Part shown: positions 45,293 through 56,919 of the stretch, piece by piece | Layout of the letters: each line of letters starts with the position of its first letter | Numbering within the stretch: position 1 is the stretch's first letter | Source: Lactarius indigo | Taxonomy: Eukaryota > Basidiomycota > Agaricomycetes > Russulales > Russulaceae | DNA: 64,000 bases | Direction: 5' to 3' | Assembly (NCBI GenBank): GCA_025766275.1 | Contig: JAFKAC010000006.1 | Span: 1,798,001-1,862,000 of the forward strand | Made by a program: the position numbers and the translations under genes | The notes under the pieces: generated by a model | The model's database searches: none | Seen by the model: only the letters and a program-made list of their open reading frames with translations | Told to the model about the DNA's origin: nothing

Positions 45293-46411
45293 AATATGTG
45301 TGGTAGTGCGACGGTACAGTGCTCCCACATTTTGTCTAAATTATGTTGTCGATGGAGTTTGGATGGAGTGCGCGCAGGGACGGTGGAGTTTGGTCGTTGA
45401 CGGGCGGGAGTTTCCTGTACATGTTTGATCCCTCAACGTACTGTGTTTCTCCAAACCCGATAATCCCTGTTCTCAACGTTACTAATGAGTGTAATGGTGG
45501 ATTCTGGCGGATCCTGGCGCAGTCGTGATTGGTCTCTCGCGTCCCGAGGTCCGCTCAGCCGGGAAAGGCGATCTCATGGGCCGGATTGATTATTAAGCGA
45601 GACGTACCGGATACGGCCGGTCGGTTAGATTCTCTATTGTCAAAGGTTCAATCAACGTTCAAAGTTCAACGTTCAACATTTAAGGTCTCTGCTGAGTTGT
45701 TGTGGCCCAGACAAATGTTGGGTCAAATCCGATGGTGTTTCGGCTTTGTAAAGCTCAGAATACCGTTACCAAGTTACAAGGTAAGTTACGCTTTGGGCTC
45801 GGTGAATATCGCAAGAATAGTAGCAAACCGCGAATTAAATTTCCAGTCGGATTCGTTCCAACCCAGCTCTTCAACTTGTCCCGACATTGTGGGCCACCTT
45901 CTGTGAGTTGGATGGTTTCCTTTTCCTCTTTCTCTGTATACTCAATCTCGATTATCCCGTCAGGTTCTTTTAGGTAAGGTGAATGGTGACTCATGGTTCA
46001 ATGTCGTGGATACTTGCGTGGATAAGCCCTACCTGTCCGTTGACCGTCATTTCAGGAAGCACATCAGCGGCCTCTATACATCAGGGGAATCATCGGACAA
46101 GCTGAAAATGGAGGCATCCTCTGCTCTAAGGACTCAGGACTCGGATAGAAGCTACTGTCCCTCGGGAGTGGCACCGCGAGGCGGGATATCTGTATTGGAC
46201 GGAAGACCGCGGTCAACTTACCTGATTATTTAGGGATGTCGTCTACCATGTAGCATGCTTCTCACCCCGATATGGTGCTCCATGACATGACCGTGGATTG
46301 ATGGCTTCTCTGGCAAACGCATATAACACTCGTCTATGATCATGGACTTCCACTGCCTGGTCGGACACCCCAACTTCGCTCTTGGCATCGCTCACTTCCG
46401 GAATTGCCACT
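45293..46411. other. Spacer between MFS 2 and MFS 3, with AACGTT cluster, coding relic and shared promoter
   Basis: A cluster of AACGTTCAA units lies at about 45645-45680. The minus-strand relic at about 45770-46080 matches the one before MFS 1. From about 46250 the sequence parallels the MFS 1 promoter (CTTCTCACCCCGAT, GCTCCATGAC, GTGGATTGATGGC), so this block duplicated with the transporter. Confidence 0.6.
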
Positions 46412-48591
46412 ATGTCCGATCACGACCAAAAAAAGGTCGAAAGCGCACATGCTGCATCCGTAATTCGTGAAGGAGAGTTGTTTACACTCGGAAGCATGGC
46501 GAAACAGCGTATCTGGCGAAAGCTCGATATTCACTTACTTCCCCTCCTCGTGTTTCTCTATTTCTTGTCTTTCTTGTAAGCAGTATTTGTTATACATTTG
46601 AACTCACATACTCACTTGAACCAAAAGAGATCGAACCATCATTGGCAAGCCTTCATGAAACCCGTCATGAGATGATTTTTCTAACCAATATCTTACGAAA
46701 CAGGCTACGCAGCGATAGCCGGGATGAAGAAGGATCTTCATCTCACTGGCTTACGGTACAATGTCGCTGCTGCGCTCTTCTACGTAAGCATCTGTCTAGT
46801 TTATCAAGCTGAGGTACTTTACGGTCATCAGATACCATATACCCTAGTGGAAGTACCCTCGTGTGTATATCTCTTCGTTCCCTCGCCTTCGCTTCTGACG
46901 CCCTGTTGTAGGAACATCCTACTCAGGGTGTTTAACCCATCTCGATGGAGTGCGAAATTATTTTGCTTTCTCAATCACAATGTTTCTAATTTCGTTCCTC
47001 CCAGTTCCTTCTATTATGATAGCCTGGGGTACAGTCACGACTCTTATGTGCTTGGTCAATAGCTATCAAGGTCTGGTCGTGTATGTAATCCACACCATAC
47101 GCCCACCCTCTCACTCATTCGGGATAGCTCCCGCTTCTTCCTTGGGTTGACCGAAGGAGGGCTCTTCCCCGGCCTGGCGTATTATATTTCACTGTGGTAC
47201 CCTCGCCAGTTGCAAGCAAAGCGCCTTGCCCTCCTCATCTCAATAGCGACTGTTGGCGGGGCGTTCGGTGGCATTTTCGCATATGGAATTGAGCACCTTG
47301 AAGGGTAAAGGTCTAGTGGGCATGGGAATTCTCCTGTGCGCTGATCCCATATTTCTAGGAAGGCGGGCCTTCGTGGGTGGCAATGGATTGTCTGTTCACT
47401 CATTCCTCTGTTACCACTTCAATGTGTTGACGCCACCTCACACAGTTCTTCGTAGAAGGCTTAGGTGGGCTCGTATTCATTCACGACATCTTGGGTATGC
47501 TAACGCTGTCACAGCAACCGTTGTTGTCGCACTCCTGTCTTATTTCTTTATCCATGACGTTGGTGTATTCGTCTTCCCCAAGTGCTTGTGCTAACGTTGG
47601 CCTAGTACCCCGAAACTGCGAAGTTCCTTACAGAGGAAGAGAGAAAATTTATTATCCAGACATTAGCGGATGACTCCAAAGGCCAGGCAACCCACTTCAG
47701 CACGAAATTCGTTTGGCAAGCTCTCTCCGATTGGAAGACTTACGCACAGGCGGCCAACTTCATGTCGTACGCCACTACTTTTTAACTGTTCAGAGCCCTT
47801 GATGCACCCGTGCATAGTGTATTTATTACTGGCGTCGCTGTTGCCCTCTTTACCCCGACTATAGTTAACGACTTGGGTTTCTCTGCTACCCACGCTCAAC
47901 TACTATCGGTCCCACCTTTCCTGCTGGCTGGCATCTCCACGTACATCGTCAGCATCTGGTCTGATAGAGTGAACCTACGAGGTCCATTTATTGTAATTTG
48001 TGCCATGGTTTCGATGGCCGGATACATCACCGCATACGTGACGAGCAAGCCGGGTCCTGGTTACGCGGCCGCCATCATAGCCGCTTGCGGTGCGTTCCCC
48101 TGCATTACTATTACCTTGGCGTGGGCCGCGGGGAACTCTGGTGGAATCGTGAAAAGAGGAATTGTCCTGGCAGTGGTGATTGGGCTGGGAAACGTCGGAG
48201 GGTATGCATTTCTTCTCAGACGCAAAGTGGGGGTTCATAGCTCGATGCAGTGTCTGTTCTTCATTCATCTACTATCAACCGCCGCGTTTTTACAAGGGCC
48301 ACGGGACGATGATGGGTTGCCTTGGTATGAGGTATGTACTTGCCCGTCATCACGAGGATGGACCGAGAATTTATTCTGCACTGTGCAGTATCGTCTGCAG
48401 TTGCTTCCTGATGTGGACGTACAGAAGGTTGAATAAGGAGAAGGAAGAACAGTGTGCTCGCGAAGGAATCCATGAGAGCATGAAGGATGTGTACCGCGAT
48501 CTTGCCGATAAGAGCCCTCTCTTCCGGTGAGTTGTCACTAAAATGTTGGGACCTCGTTCTAAACTATAGGACTTTTAGTTATGTCATTTAA
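46412..48591 (+). CDS. MFS transporter 3, allantoate-permease (Dal5-like) family
   Basis: Nearest paralogue of MFS 1 (MSDHDQKKVESAHA at the start; RIWRKLDIHLLPLLVFLYF). It has the 17-nt exon 46628-46644, the GC-AG intron 46645-46703, then GYAAIAGMKKDLHLTGLRY. It keeps the YPETAKFLTEEERKF junction that MFS 1 has lost, then VFITGVAVALFTPTIVNDLG, WSDRVNLRGPFIV, FIYYQPPRFYKGH and the terminal YVI with TAA 48589-48591. No break found. It sits tail-to-tail with MFS 4, 929 bases away. Family role: proton-coupled uptake of small organic anions at the plasma membrane; the actual substrate is not visible in the sequence. Confidence 0.87.
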
Positions 48592-49520
48592 CACGCAATA
48601 AAAGCTCCTAGTTTATGACTGAGTCAATAACGTTGCGTTTAAATTTAGGTATCTGAATGTGGCGCGCTATAGGATATGCAGAGGTTCAGTCCGAGGTCGA
48701 CGTTGCCTTTCTTGAACAGTTGGACTTTGAACGTTTAACGTTTAACCTCCCCGACATCCTGACACCTTTCCGCGGGTGGGGCTCAGGTTCAAGCTCAGGT
48801 TGGGCGTTGGCCGAAGATATGATGTGGACCCAATCTAATTATAGGTTCTGTTTATACAGGCGATAGGGCGATAGGATGGATAGCGGCCCGTTTGGGAAAT
48901 TTCACGCACCAACACGGCCAAATCATACGAAAACATCATACGAAAGGAAACCGCGGAGTCCAAGGCCGTGAGAAGAGCTAATTTACCTTTACCCTAGAGC
49001 TCCAGCTCCTCGGCAGATTCTGATTAATCCACAACCATATGAGAGGAGATTGCTATTTTCAAGGAAAATCCGCGGTCATCATTTTTTATTATTATTGATT
49101 TCATTTCGAGCGGTGTGCAAAGAGTCTCTTCAGTGAGCACGGCAGGCATCCCTGGCCTGTTGTAATCAGATATCGGCCTGCTTGCACACCCATCCGAGAT
49201 ATCCTCGGCTGCGCACTAATCTCCGCAAAACTGTCAGACACAACACTATAGTAAGAGGAGATCATGGCCATTTTTTGGTATAATGTACCATCCGCTAAGC
49301 AATAATGATCTTCGCTGTTTCTATGGACGACAAGGGGACGTATTAGGACTTTGAAGGGTAAAATTACCCTGGAAATGCGCCCGTCCCCCCGACCAAGCAG
49401 CATGGCCCACGGGCAATCCACCGACAATTGAGTATAGGAAACGCAAGGGCTTTTAACCCACCACGTTGACACTACGTAGGAGTAAACATTGCGTGCACAG
49501 TTCGCCCCACACACAATATT
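48592..49520. other. Spacer between convergent MFS 3 and MFS 4, no gene recognised
   Basis: Nothing coding that I can support. The run TTGAACGTTTAACGTTTAAC at about 48727-48746 belongs to the same short-repeat type found after MFS 1 and MFS 2. Confidence 0.5.
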
Positions 49521-51736
49521 TCAGATGACATAACTTATACTCGATAGTCAGCACGAGGATCCAAGGACCGAGAGTCGGTACTCACCGGAAAAGAGGGCTC
49601 TTGTCAGCATGATCACGATACATGTCCTTCATGCTTTCATTTATTCCCTCGCGAACGCACTCTTCCTCCTTTTCTATATTCAGCCTTCTGTACGTCCACA
49701 TCAGGACGCAACTGCACACGATACTGCCAAGTGTAGAATGAATCCTCGGTTCTTCTCGTGATGGCGGGCCAGTACATACCTCGTACCAAGGCAGCCCATG
49801 ACTGTACCGTGGCCCTTGAGAAAACGTGGTGGTTGGTAGTAGATAAATGAAGAACAGATACTGCAGTGTGACCATTCGAGTCGTAACTCCCTCAACCTCT
49901 GCAAATGAGGAGAACACGCACCCGCCGAGATTTCCCAACCCGATGACCATTGCCAGGACAATTCCCCTCTTCATGTTTCCCCCTGAATTCCCCGCGGCCC
50001 ACACCAAAGTAATAGGAGCGAGAGGGATCGAACCACTTGCAGCGATGACAGCAGCAACGTAACCAGGACCCGGTGCACTTGTCGTGTAGGCGACAATGTA
50101 TCCGATCAAACTAACTATGGCACCAGCCACAATAAATGGACCCCGCAGATTTGTTCTATCGGAGTAGACACCGACGACAAATGACAAAACGGAGCCGCAC
50201 ACGAAAGGCGGAGCTGATAGCAGCTGGGCATTGGCGGCAGAGAATCCCAACTCGTAAACTATTGTGGGAGTAAAGAGGGCAACGACGTATACAGTAATTG
50301 CGATGCTGTAGAAAGCGACATCAGAAGATGGATGGGGTTGAGGGTCGAAAGTTGAACGGTTAGAGTGACAGCCTACCACATGAAGTTGAGAGAGTGCACA
50401 TATGTCTTCCAATCGGTGAGGGCTTGCCAAACGGACGTTATGCTGAAGGGGGAATTTGCCTGGCCTTTGGAATCATCCATCTGTGTCAGGACAACAAAAC
50501 GTTTCTCGTCCTCTGTTAAGAACTTCGCAGTTTCAGGGTACTATGCCGATATTAGATGATGGCCCTTTGGGACGACGAAAACACAAACGTCGTGAACAAA
50601 GAAATATGCGCAGAGTGCGACTACAATAGTCGCTGTGATGATGTCAGCGTGAACATGACAAAATAGCAATTACAAACGCACCTAAACCTTCAATGAAGAA
50701 CTGTAGAAGGACCGGTCAACGATGTGGACAATAGAGCTAAGGATTCATCAACTCACGATCCATTGCCATCCACGAAGCCCGCCCTTGCTAAACACGAAGG
50801 GTAAGCACGTGAAGGGATTGATTTCAAGCCGCGATAGGTACCGTACCCATCTAAGTGCTCGATTGCATATGTCAAAACGCCGCTGAAAGCACCAGCAATA
50901 GCGGAAGCAGAGGTGAAGATGGAGATGCGCTTTGCTAGCTTCTGGCGAGGGTACCACAGCGAGACGTAATACGTCACCCCAGGAAACACCCCTCCTTCAG
51001 CGACTCCAAGAAAGACGCGAACGCTGCCCAAAATGAGTGAATATCAGGGAATAGCGCGGATTGCGCACATGACGAGGCCCTGGTAGCTCTTGACCAAGCA
51101 TGTCAGAGTCGTGACCGTACCCCAGGCTAGCATGAGAGAAGGCACTTGGGTCAATGAAATTAGGGACGTCGTGATGCAGTGAAAACGCAGATGAGCACGG
51201 ACGCCATTTAGATGGCCTAAACACCCTGAGTAGGATGTTCCTGCAGATAGTCTCAGCGGGGAACGTTAGACGGGGAAGAGTAAAACATACGCAGGCACTT
51301 CTACTACACAGTAAAATATCTGGTGACTGTACAGCGCCTGAATTTCGTACTAGACGACATGTTCTTACAAAGAATACTGAAGCAGCGATATTGAAACGGA
51401 AGCCGGTGAGATGGAGATCGTTCCCCATCCCTGCTACCTTTGCGTTGCCTATTTGACATTGGTTGAAAGGCTTCAACTCATCATCGAAGAGAAAGGCTTG
51501 CCAATATTTGTCCGATCCCTTTCAGTCAAAGTAAATAAGTCGAGTCGGACGCATAGCATCATCGCTTACAGGAAGGAAAAGAGATAAAGCAAGACGACAG
51601 GGGGAAGTATGTGATAATCTAGCTTTCGCCAGATGCGCGTCTTCGCTACGTCTCCGACCGTAGCAATAGGATATTCCTGAGAGGTCACAGATGGAGCAGG
51701 CTTGCCTTCTAGTTCTTCTTTGGTGTGAGCGGACAT
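49521..51736 (-). CDS. MFS transporter 4, allantoate-permease (Dal5-like) family
   Basis: Starts at the minus-strand ATG 51734-51736 (RIWRKLDYHILPPVVLLYLF), continues through the 17-nt exon 51502-51518 (LDRTNIG) and a GC-AG intron (51449-51501) into GNAKVAGMGNDLHLTGFR. Further on: ILLRVFRPSKW, VAEGGVFPGVTYYVSLWYP, GLRGWQWI, YSDRTNLRGPFIV, GNSGGNMKRGIVLAMVIGLG, FIYYQPPRFLKGH, and the last exon coding YVI before the stop at 49521-49523. It keeps the classical family motif GNAKVAGM and shares every intron position I checked with the other copies. Inverted relative to them, so it arose by inversion or an older duplication. Appears intact. Confidence 0.85.
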
Positions 51737-52239
51737 GGCGATGATTCCGGAAGCGAACGACGTCAAAGAGCAGAAATGAGGTGCCTGACGGTGGGTACTA
51801 GCAGAAGCTATATATATAACACAAATCTCGGTCTGTATATGCGTCCGATCACGAGCTTCGTGGCCCAATAACGTAGGAAGGATTGCGCAGTGAGAGTTTC
51901 GAAAGGAAAGCCTGATAAAATGGGAAATATATCACCCGGGCCTGAAACAGCGAGAATACGCGTCGCCCGAGGAATAACATCAGACTCTGATTTGAGTAAC
52001 CAATGCGAGAGTCGCACAGAGACCTCATTTTCATCTAAGTTTTCCCTAGACTAATGCCGAGAGATGCTTCCTTTGCTTCTTGGGTTCGTCCGTGGAGTGT
52101 ACGCAGAGCTGCCTGAGATTTCACCAAGAACCTTATCATGGCTAACAATTGATTTCGTGGCGTGGAGGAAAAGAGTGAATAGTAGTACATAAACCATAAC
52201 ATAAGCAATACATGGGGCCTGCCAACTTCGAAATCCTCT

Positions 52240-52620
52240 CCGACACAAAATTCGTTTGGCCAGCTCCCACCAACTGGAACTTGATGACAGACTTAGCACA
52301 TACCACACGCAAATCGTCACGGTGTGGTATGTGCCACTGTAACCACTGGTATCCATTTTTTCCCCAGTGTCGGTGTCCAACCGTATTTCAATTACTACCA
52401 CTCTCTAGCCTGGTGGTACTACAGTAGGACATCCACTAGTAAGTGTTCACGTCTTTGGTTTCGCTGTTGCCAATGACCAGCTATCACTCCCGCCTTTCGC
52501 GTGCGGCTATGTCTTCCCGCCTCCAGCTTCTACTCCGACATGATGGATCTGAACTTGCGGGGTCCGTTCATTCTACTTTGTGCTGCGGAGCCCAGTACGT
52601 TATTATGTGCGAGCAACGCC
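52240..52620 (+). pseudogene. Fragment of a fifth allantoate-permease-like MFS gene
   Basis: KFVWPAPTNW (52246-52275) matches the KFVWQALSDW segment of the MFS genes; FGFAVANDQLSLPPFACG and DLNLRGPFILLCAAE (about 52455-52590) match the following helices. The intervening helices are missing and the two parts are out of phase. A perfect 13-bp inverted repeat lies between them (52296-52308 / 52322-52334). It starts about 500 bases from MFS 4's start on the opposite strand. Confidence 0.7.
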
Positions 52621-53090
52621 TTTCGAGTCTTCTCTTTACATCCTCCTTATCTACGGGCGGTGTCATTCATGCCGCACGAGTTTCGCAACACTGTAGTATT
52701 AAAAGGCCCGCTCATGGGCGTACAACACCGCTTCAGCTTAGCGCAAGTCGGCGGCCTCCGATTTTGTGATCCTGGCCTCATCATGACCATTTTCCTGGTC
52801 CAGTGGGCATGGAAGTACCCAATTGGCCTGTCGGACCCGTAGTGATTGATCCACTGATCGTTCTTAAAAATGAAGCCCAGGGTTGATCACCTCCTGGCGG
52901 TGGCATTACGGCCTCGAATACGACAGATTATATATTGGATAGCTTCTACGTTCGGCTACCGCGTGGGTATTTAAGAGAGTAATAGAATTACCTTGACAAC
53001 GAAAGACAAGTAAATATTACTAGGGCCGTGGGAAAAGCCCATTTTCATGTTCTAGGTTCTCGAGAAGCGGGCGTGCGGAGTCTGTCAACG

Positions 53091-55582
53091 TTATCGTCCA
53101 TAGAAATTCGCAGGAGCGACCGTTCTGATTTCAACCTTGGTCTTCTCCTTCGCCCTGCCGTTCTCCTTGCTATCTGTGCTAGGCCCTTCTTCCATGCGCC
53201 ACGCCCGCCAGTCCAGTACCTCCGCGTACTCCCTCAAGGCCCTGACGAGCGCCCTGAGCTCGTTCTGCGTAGGAATGGCGCGACCATCTTCGTCCACACG
53301 CATCTGCGCATTGCCTGCGTCTGATCCATCGCCAGAGATGGACAGCACATCAGCTTCGTCCTCTGTATCGGAGGTGTCGGGCAAGGGCGTCAGATTGCTT
53401 GACTGTACGCCAGAGCGCGAGCCGTTGCTCTCCGCTGCGGTGGGCGGGAACCTCCGCCCGTACGCTCCAGGTTCGTCCTCTGCGCCGCGCTCGGTCGTCG
53501 ACTGCTCTCCTCCCACGAACCCGTTCTTGATCGCGATCCAGTCGGCGAGCTTGCGGATTTCGTCCGCTTCCCAGAGGCCCCACCAGCGCTCGACGTCAGG
53601 TGGTGCTATCATCATCGCTCTCTTCCTCTGAATCCTCCTCACTTGCGGGGACGAGGCCATCCAAAGGCTTCTGTCCCCAAACGGCGATGAACCACCCCCA
53701 GCGCCGCATTGTGCGGCGTTCGTCGACGGTGACGACCGCGCGGCCGTGCGCTTTGCCGCCTTTGGACGTGTCGCCTGCTAGGAGCGCTGCTGCCGCCTCA
53801 CGCTCGGCCATGCTGGGAGTGAGCGCAAAGTATGTGCGACCCTCGTGGTCGATGCCCAGGGGTGCGAAGCGTGGAGCATGTGCGTGCAGAGCAACTCGTT
53901 GGGCCTGCTCGAGCGCGCCAAGAGAGCGATTGTACTCCACGCGGGCTGCCTTGTCCTGCGAATTGTGTGCCTATATGAACCCGGTTGTCGGGGTTACAAC
54001 AGAGAAGCTGTGCTTACTGGGTTTCCATTCTTCTTTTTCAAATCCCATCGTTCGCGAATAGCCTTCGCACGCTCCTTCTCTTCCTTGGCGCGCTCCTTTG
54101 CTTCTTTAGCACCTTCCTCTAGTTCGTCGTGCACCGCTTGAGTATCCAGCACCATCTCGATCAGAGGTAGCACGACCGGGACAAGTTGTGCAGTAGTCGC
54201 AACATTCACCCCTGCACCGTTCAATGCACCGCTGCGTGTGGTGCGTAATTTTGTGTGCTGGGGAGGGGGTAAGGGGTCTGGGAACGCCAACCGCTTGTCC
54301 GCCTTCTCGATCTCAGCGCGCAAGCTTGCAAGTGCACCCCAAATGCGGCTCAAGGTTAGCGCGAGACGCCTTGATCTCTTGTATGGCGTCCTGGATGGCT
54401 TTCTTCCCTTGCTTGCCAGCCAAGTTCAACTTGACTGTCAGAGAGTATATTGAGAAGCCCAAGGAGGATCGCACGCAGGCAGATCTCGCTTATCCATCCC
54501 ATCTCCACCTCGATATCCTGCTCCGAGTCTGAGTCTGAGTCGTCGACCTCGTGTGATCGCCGTCCGCCGATTTCTTCTAGCTCCTCGAGATGTGCGCGCG
54601 ACATATCCAGCAACTTGCTGAACCGGAGAACGAACTCCCGAATCGCGATGCGTGGCAACGCTCGATCGAGCGTGAAGGAAGGCGGGACAGACAGGGGGGT
54701 CCAAGTGACCTTAGGAAGAGGTTTCGGCGGGCGGTTGATGGATCGCTTTGGCTTTGAAACCACGGCAGCGTTGGGTGCCCTAGGTGGCTTGGGGACCTTA
54801 GATTTTTTAGGAGGGTCGGGAATTTGCCTGCCCTTGCCAGGGAGTATACCAGTCATCTTGGCATTTCCGTCTAGCATCACTGCCACCGAATCTACTCCTG
54901 TTTTCTTCGCAGCGAGGGTCAAGTTACTATTAATAGAAATAAGTATGGGGTGACTTGAGAGCGAACCCTGCGTACCCAGTAGGCTCAAGACCCATGGCTT
55001 TACGGCACCCACGACAATTGCAGTTGCCATTGCAGCGGGGGCATCTAGAATGGTCAACGAGTGAGAAGAATGATGATGCACAACAGGTAACTTGGGACGT
55101 GCTTGAAGATGTAGCCCTGCGTCCTGTCATGCCCAGTAATCTCTTTAGATGTACCGCTGATGCCACGACCTTTGATCTCGTCTGAGTCCTGCCCGTACCG
55201 ATTCTTAAGACAGGGCCTGCAATACTTGGCCCTGCAACGAGCCAGTACATTAGAGGTTTTATTGTTAAAAGTGCAATACAGTCCCACTAAAGATGGTGGT
55301 TAGTGGAGCCGCGAAACGATGAGCTAAATACAATGTACATGCGGCATCGCGTTTCTTATTGCACTGGTGACAATAGAAGAAACCATTCGGAAATTCTGCG
55401 GTCGCATTCGATGCAACGATATGCGTGGCTCTTGTGGCGCCTTGGGTCTTGGTTTCTGCCGCGGAGACCTTCCGTCTCTTCATCTTTGTTTCAGGGGCAC
55501 TGACGCGTGACCCCGTCTCGTTGAGAGTCTCCTCGGAACGTTTGCGCTTGATAGTGACTGGGGTAGATGCTGCACTCTGCAT
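53091..55582 (-). CDS. CDCA7-like protein with 4CXXC (R1-type) zinc finger
   Basis: First coding ATG at 55580-55582 (MQSAASTPV), basic KRKR segments, then the zinc finger across several exons: YCHQCNKKRDAALGLYCTF, RCRAKYCRPCLKNRYG, KCPRCNGNCNCRGCRKAMG and the following PTG. The spacing of cysteines is that of the zf-4CXXC_R1 domain of CDCA7 and related proteins. Further on come REFVLRFSKLLDMSRAHLEE and an acidic stretch that could be a DDT-like helical domain, a Lys/Glu-rich coiled coil (KEAKERAKEEKERAKA), and a C-terminal region with MRRWGWFIAVWG and VERWWGLWEADEIRKLADW. Stop at 53091-53093. CDCA7 proteins partner the HELLS remodeller in DNA-methylation maintenance; whether this fungal relative does so is inference. 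Divergent from TIM17 across a 418-bp promoter. The exon joins beyond the finger are approximate. Confidence 0.78.
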
Positions 55583-55828
55583 GTTATGCACACGAAGTGG
55601 CGTCGGTGGATTACGGAAAGTCGTTGGTCGTGCGAGTGCCGATCCCCTCGGAGTAGGGAGAACGTGGTACGAGGACGAACACTTCTGGGCGATTGCGCGG
55701 CCTGGACGAGGGAGTAGGGGCGCGCTCGGCACGAGCAGCCACGGAGCGCATAGACATGGGACGATGATGATCGAGATAAAACGACCGACGTTGCGTTTTC
55801 ACTTTTCACTTCGCGTTCCCCGCTCAGT

Positions 55829-55865
55829 CACGTGTTCTGGAAACGGTCACGTGCATACACACGTG
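55829..55865. promoter_or_regulatory. Three CACGTG boxes in the shared CDCA7-like / TIM17 promoter
   Basis: CACGTG occurs at 55829-55834, 55848-55853 and 55860-55865, the first two within GTCACGTG. They lie in the 418-bp interval between the divergent starts (55582 on -, 56001 on +). GTCACGTG is the binding site of Cbf1-type bHLH factors in fungi. Three copies in 37 bp are unlikely by chance. Confidence 0.6.
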
Positions 55866-56000
55866 ATACAATTGCCGGCCCTAAACTGCGGATTTGCTCG
55901 CACCGAGCGAATCGTCTCTCCCGCCGTCTCCGACTCCAGCGCACTCCCAACACGCGAATACCCCTTCCTCTTCTAATTTAAAAACCGTTTATTTCTCCCC

Positions 56001-56762
56001 ATGGCACACGCAGATCATACCAGGGATCCCTGGTGCGTGCTCTTGTGTTACTATTTCTTGCGATAGATTCTCACCGTCATCGTACATATAGCCCTTGGGT
56101 GATCCTTAATGACTTTGGTGGTGCCTTTGCCATGGGTGCCGTCGGTGGTGGCATTTGGCATGGCATTAAAGGCGCACGGAATTCACCGAGAGTACGTGCC
56201 TCTTCGCTCATCTCTACCACAAATAGGAGCATGATACTGACACTGATATAGGGTGAGCGCCTTGCTGGCTCTATTTCCACTATAAAAGCTCGTGCCCCTG
56301 TCACTGGCGGCAACTTTGGTGTTTGGGGTGGCATGTTTTCTACGTTTGATTGCGCTGTGAAGGGCTACCGACAAAAGGAGGATGCATGGAACGCCATCAT
56401 CTCTGGCTTCATGACAGGTGGCTGCTTAGCGGCACGGAGTGAGTCTTGTTTTCTCACACTCTGGCGTGTTCTCCTAGCCAATGTGTTCTCTATGTCCTTG
56501 GCCTTGACACTTATGCCCCTTTTTATTTTAATTTTAGGCGGTCCAAAAGCTGCATTCGGGTCTGCTGTCGCATGTGGGATCTTACTTGGCGTATTTGAAG
56601 GCGTGGGAGTTCTACTTGGTCGGGTATTTTCAGAGGGCACACGGCCACAGCTCCCTCCCTGTGAGTTCCATCTTTGGCCATTGCTGAGTTCCACTCATTC
56701 GAGTGCACTTTATAGTACCGGAGTCGATGTCCCCCCAGACACCATCATCGGCTGCTATCTGA
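56001..56762 (+). CDS. TIM17: Mitochondrial inner-membrane translocase subunit Tim17
   Basis: Five exons (56001-56032, 56092-56191, 56252-56438, 56538-56660, 56716-56762) give exactly 489 nt, 162 residues, the usual Tim17 length. The product starts [20 protein letters not shown] and continues with [58 protein letters not shown] and [17 protein letters not shown], the four Gly-rich membrane segments of the family, and ends in a Pro-rich tail ([15 protein letters not shown]). Tim17 forms the protein-conducting cavity of the TIM23 complex together with Tim23 and imports matrix and inner-membrane precursors. Its 3' end faces that of the next gene, 157 bases apart. Confidence 0.95.
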
Positions 56763-56919
56763 TTTTCGCTGCATGCACTCTCTTCCACACCCGATCCTCG
56801 CGTCATGCTTTAATTTAGATTATTTGCGCAAATGGCCGTTATCATCCTCCTCACTCAGTACATAATCAGTCCTGTGCAAATAAATCGTATTCTAGACGTT
56901 CCACAGGAACAACAACCTC

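Noticed and set aside
53137..53631. Plus-strand ORF opposite the C-terminal part of the CDCA7-like gene
   Set aside because: Shadow of the minus-strand exon, Ser/Arg-rich by complement only.
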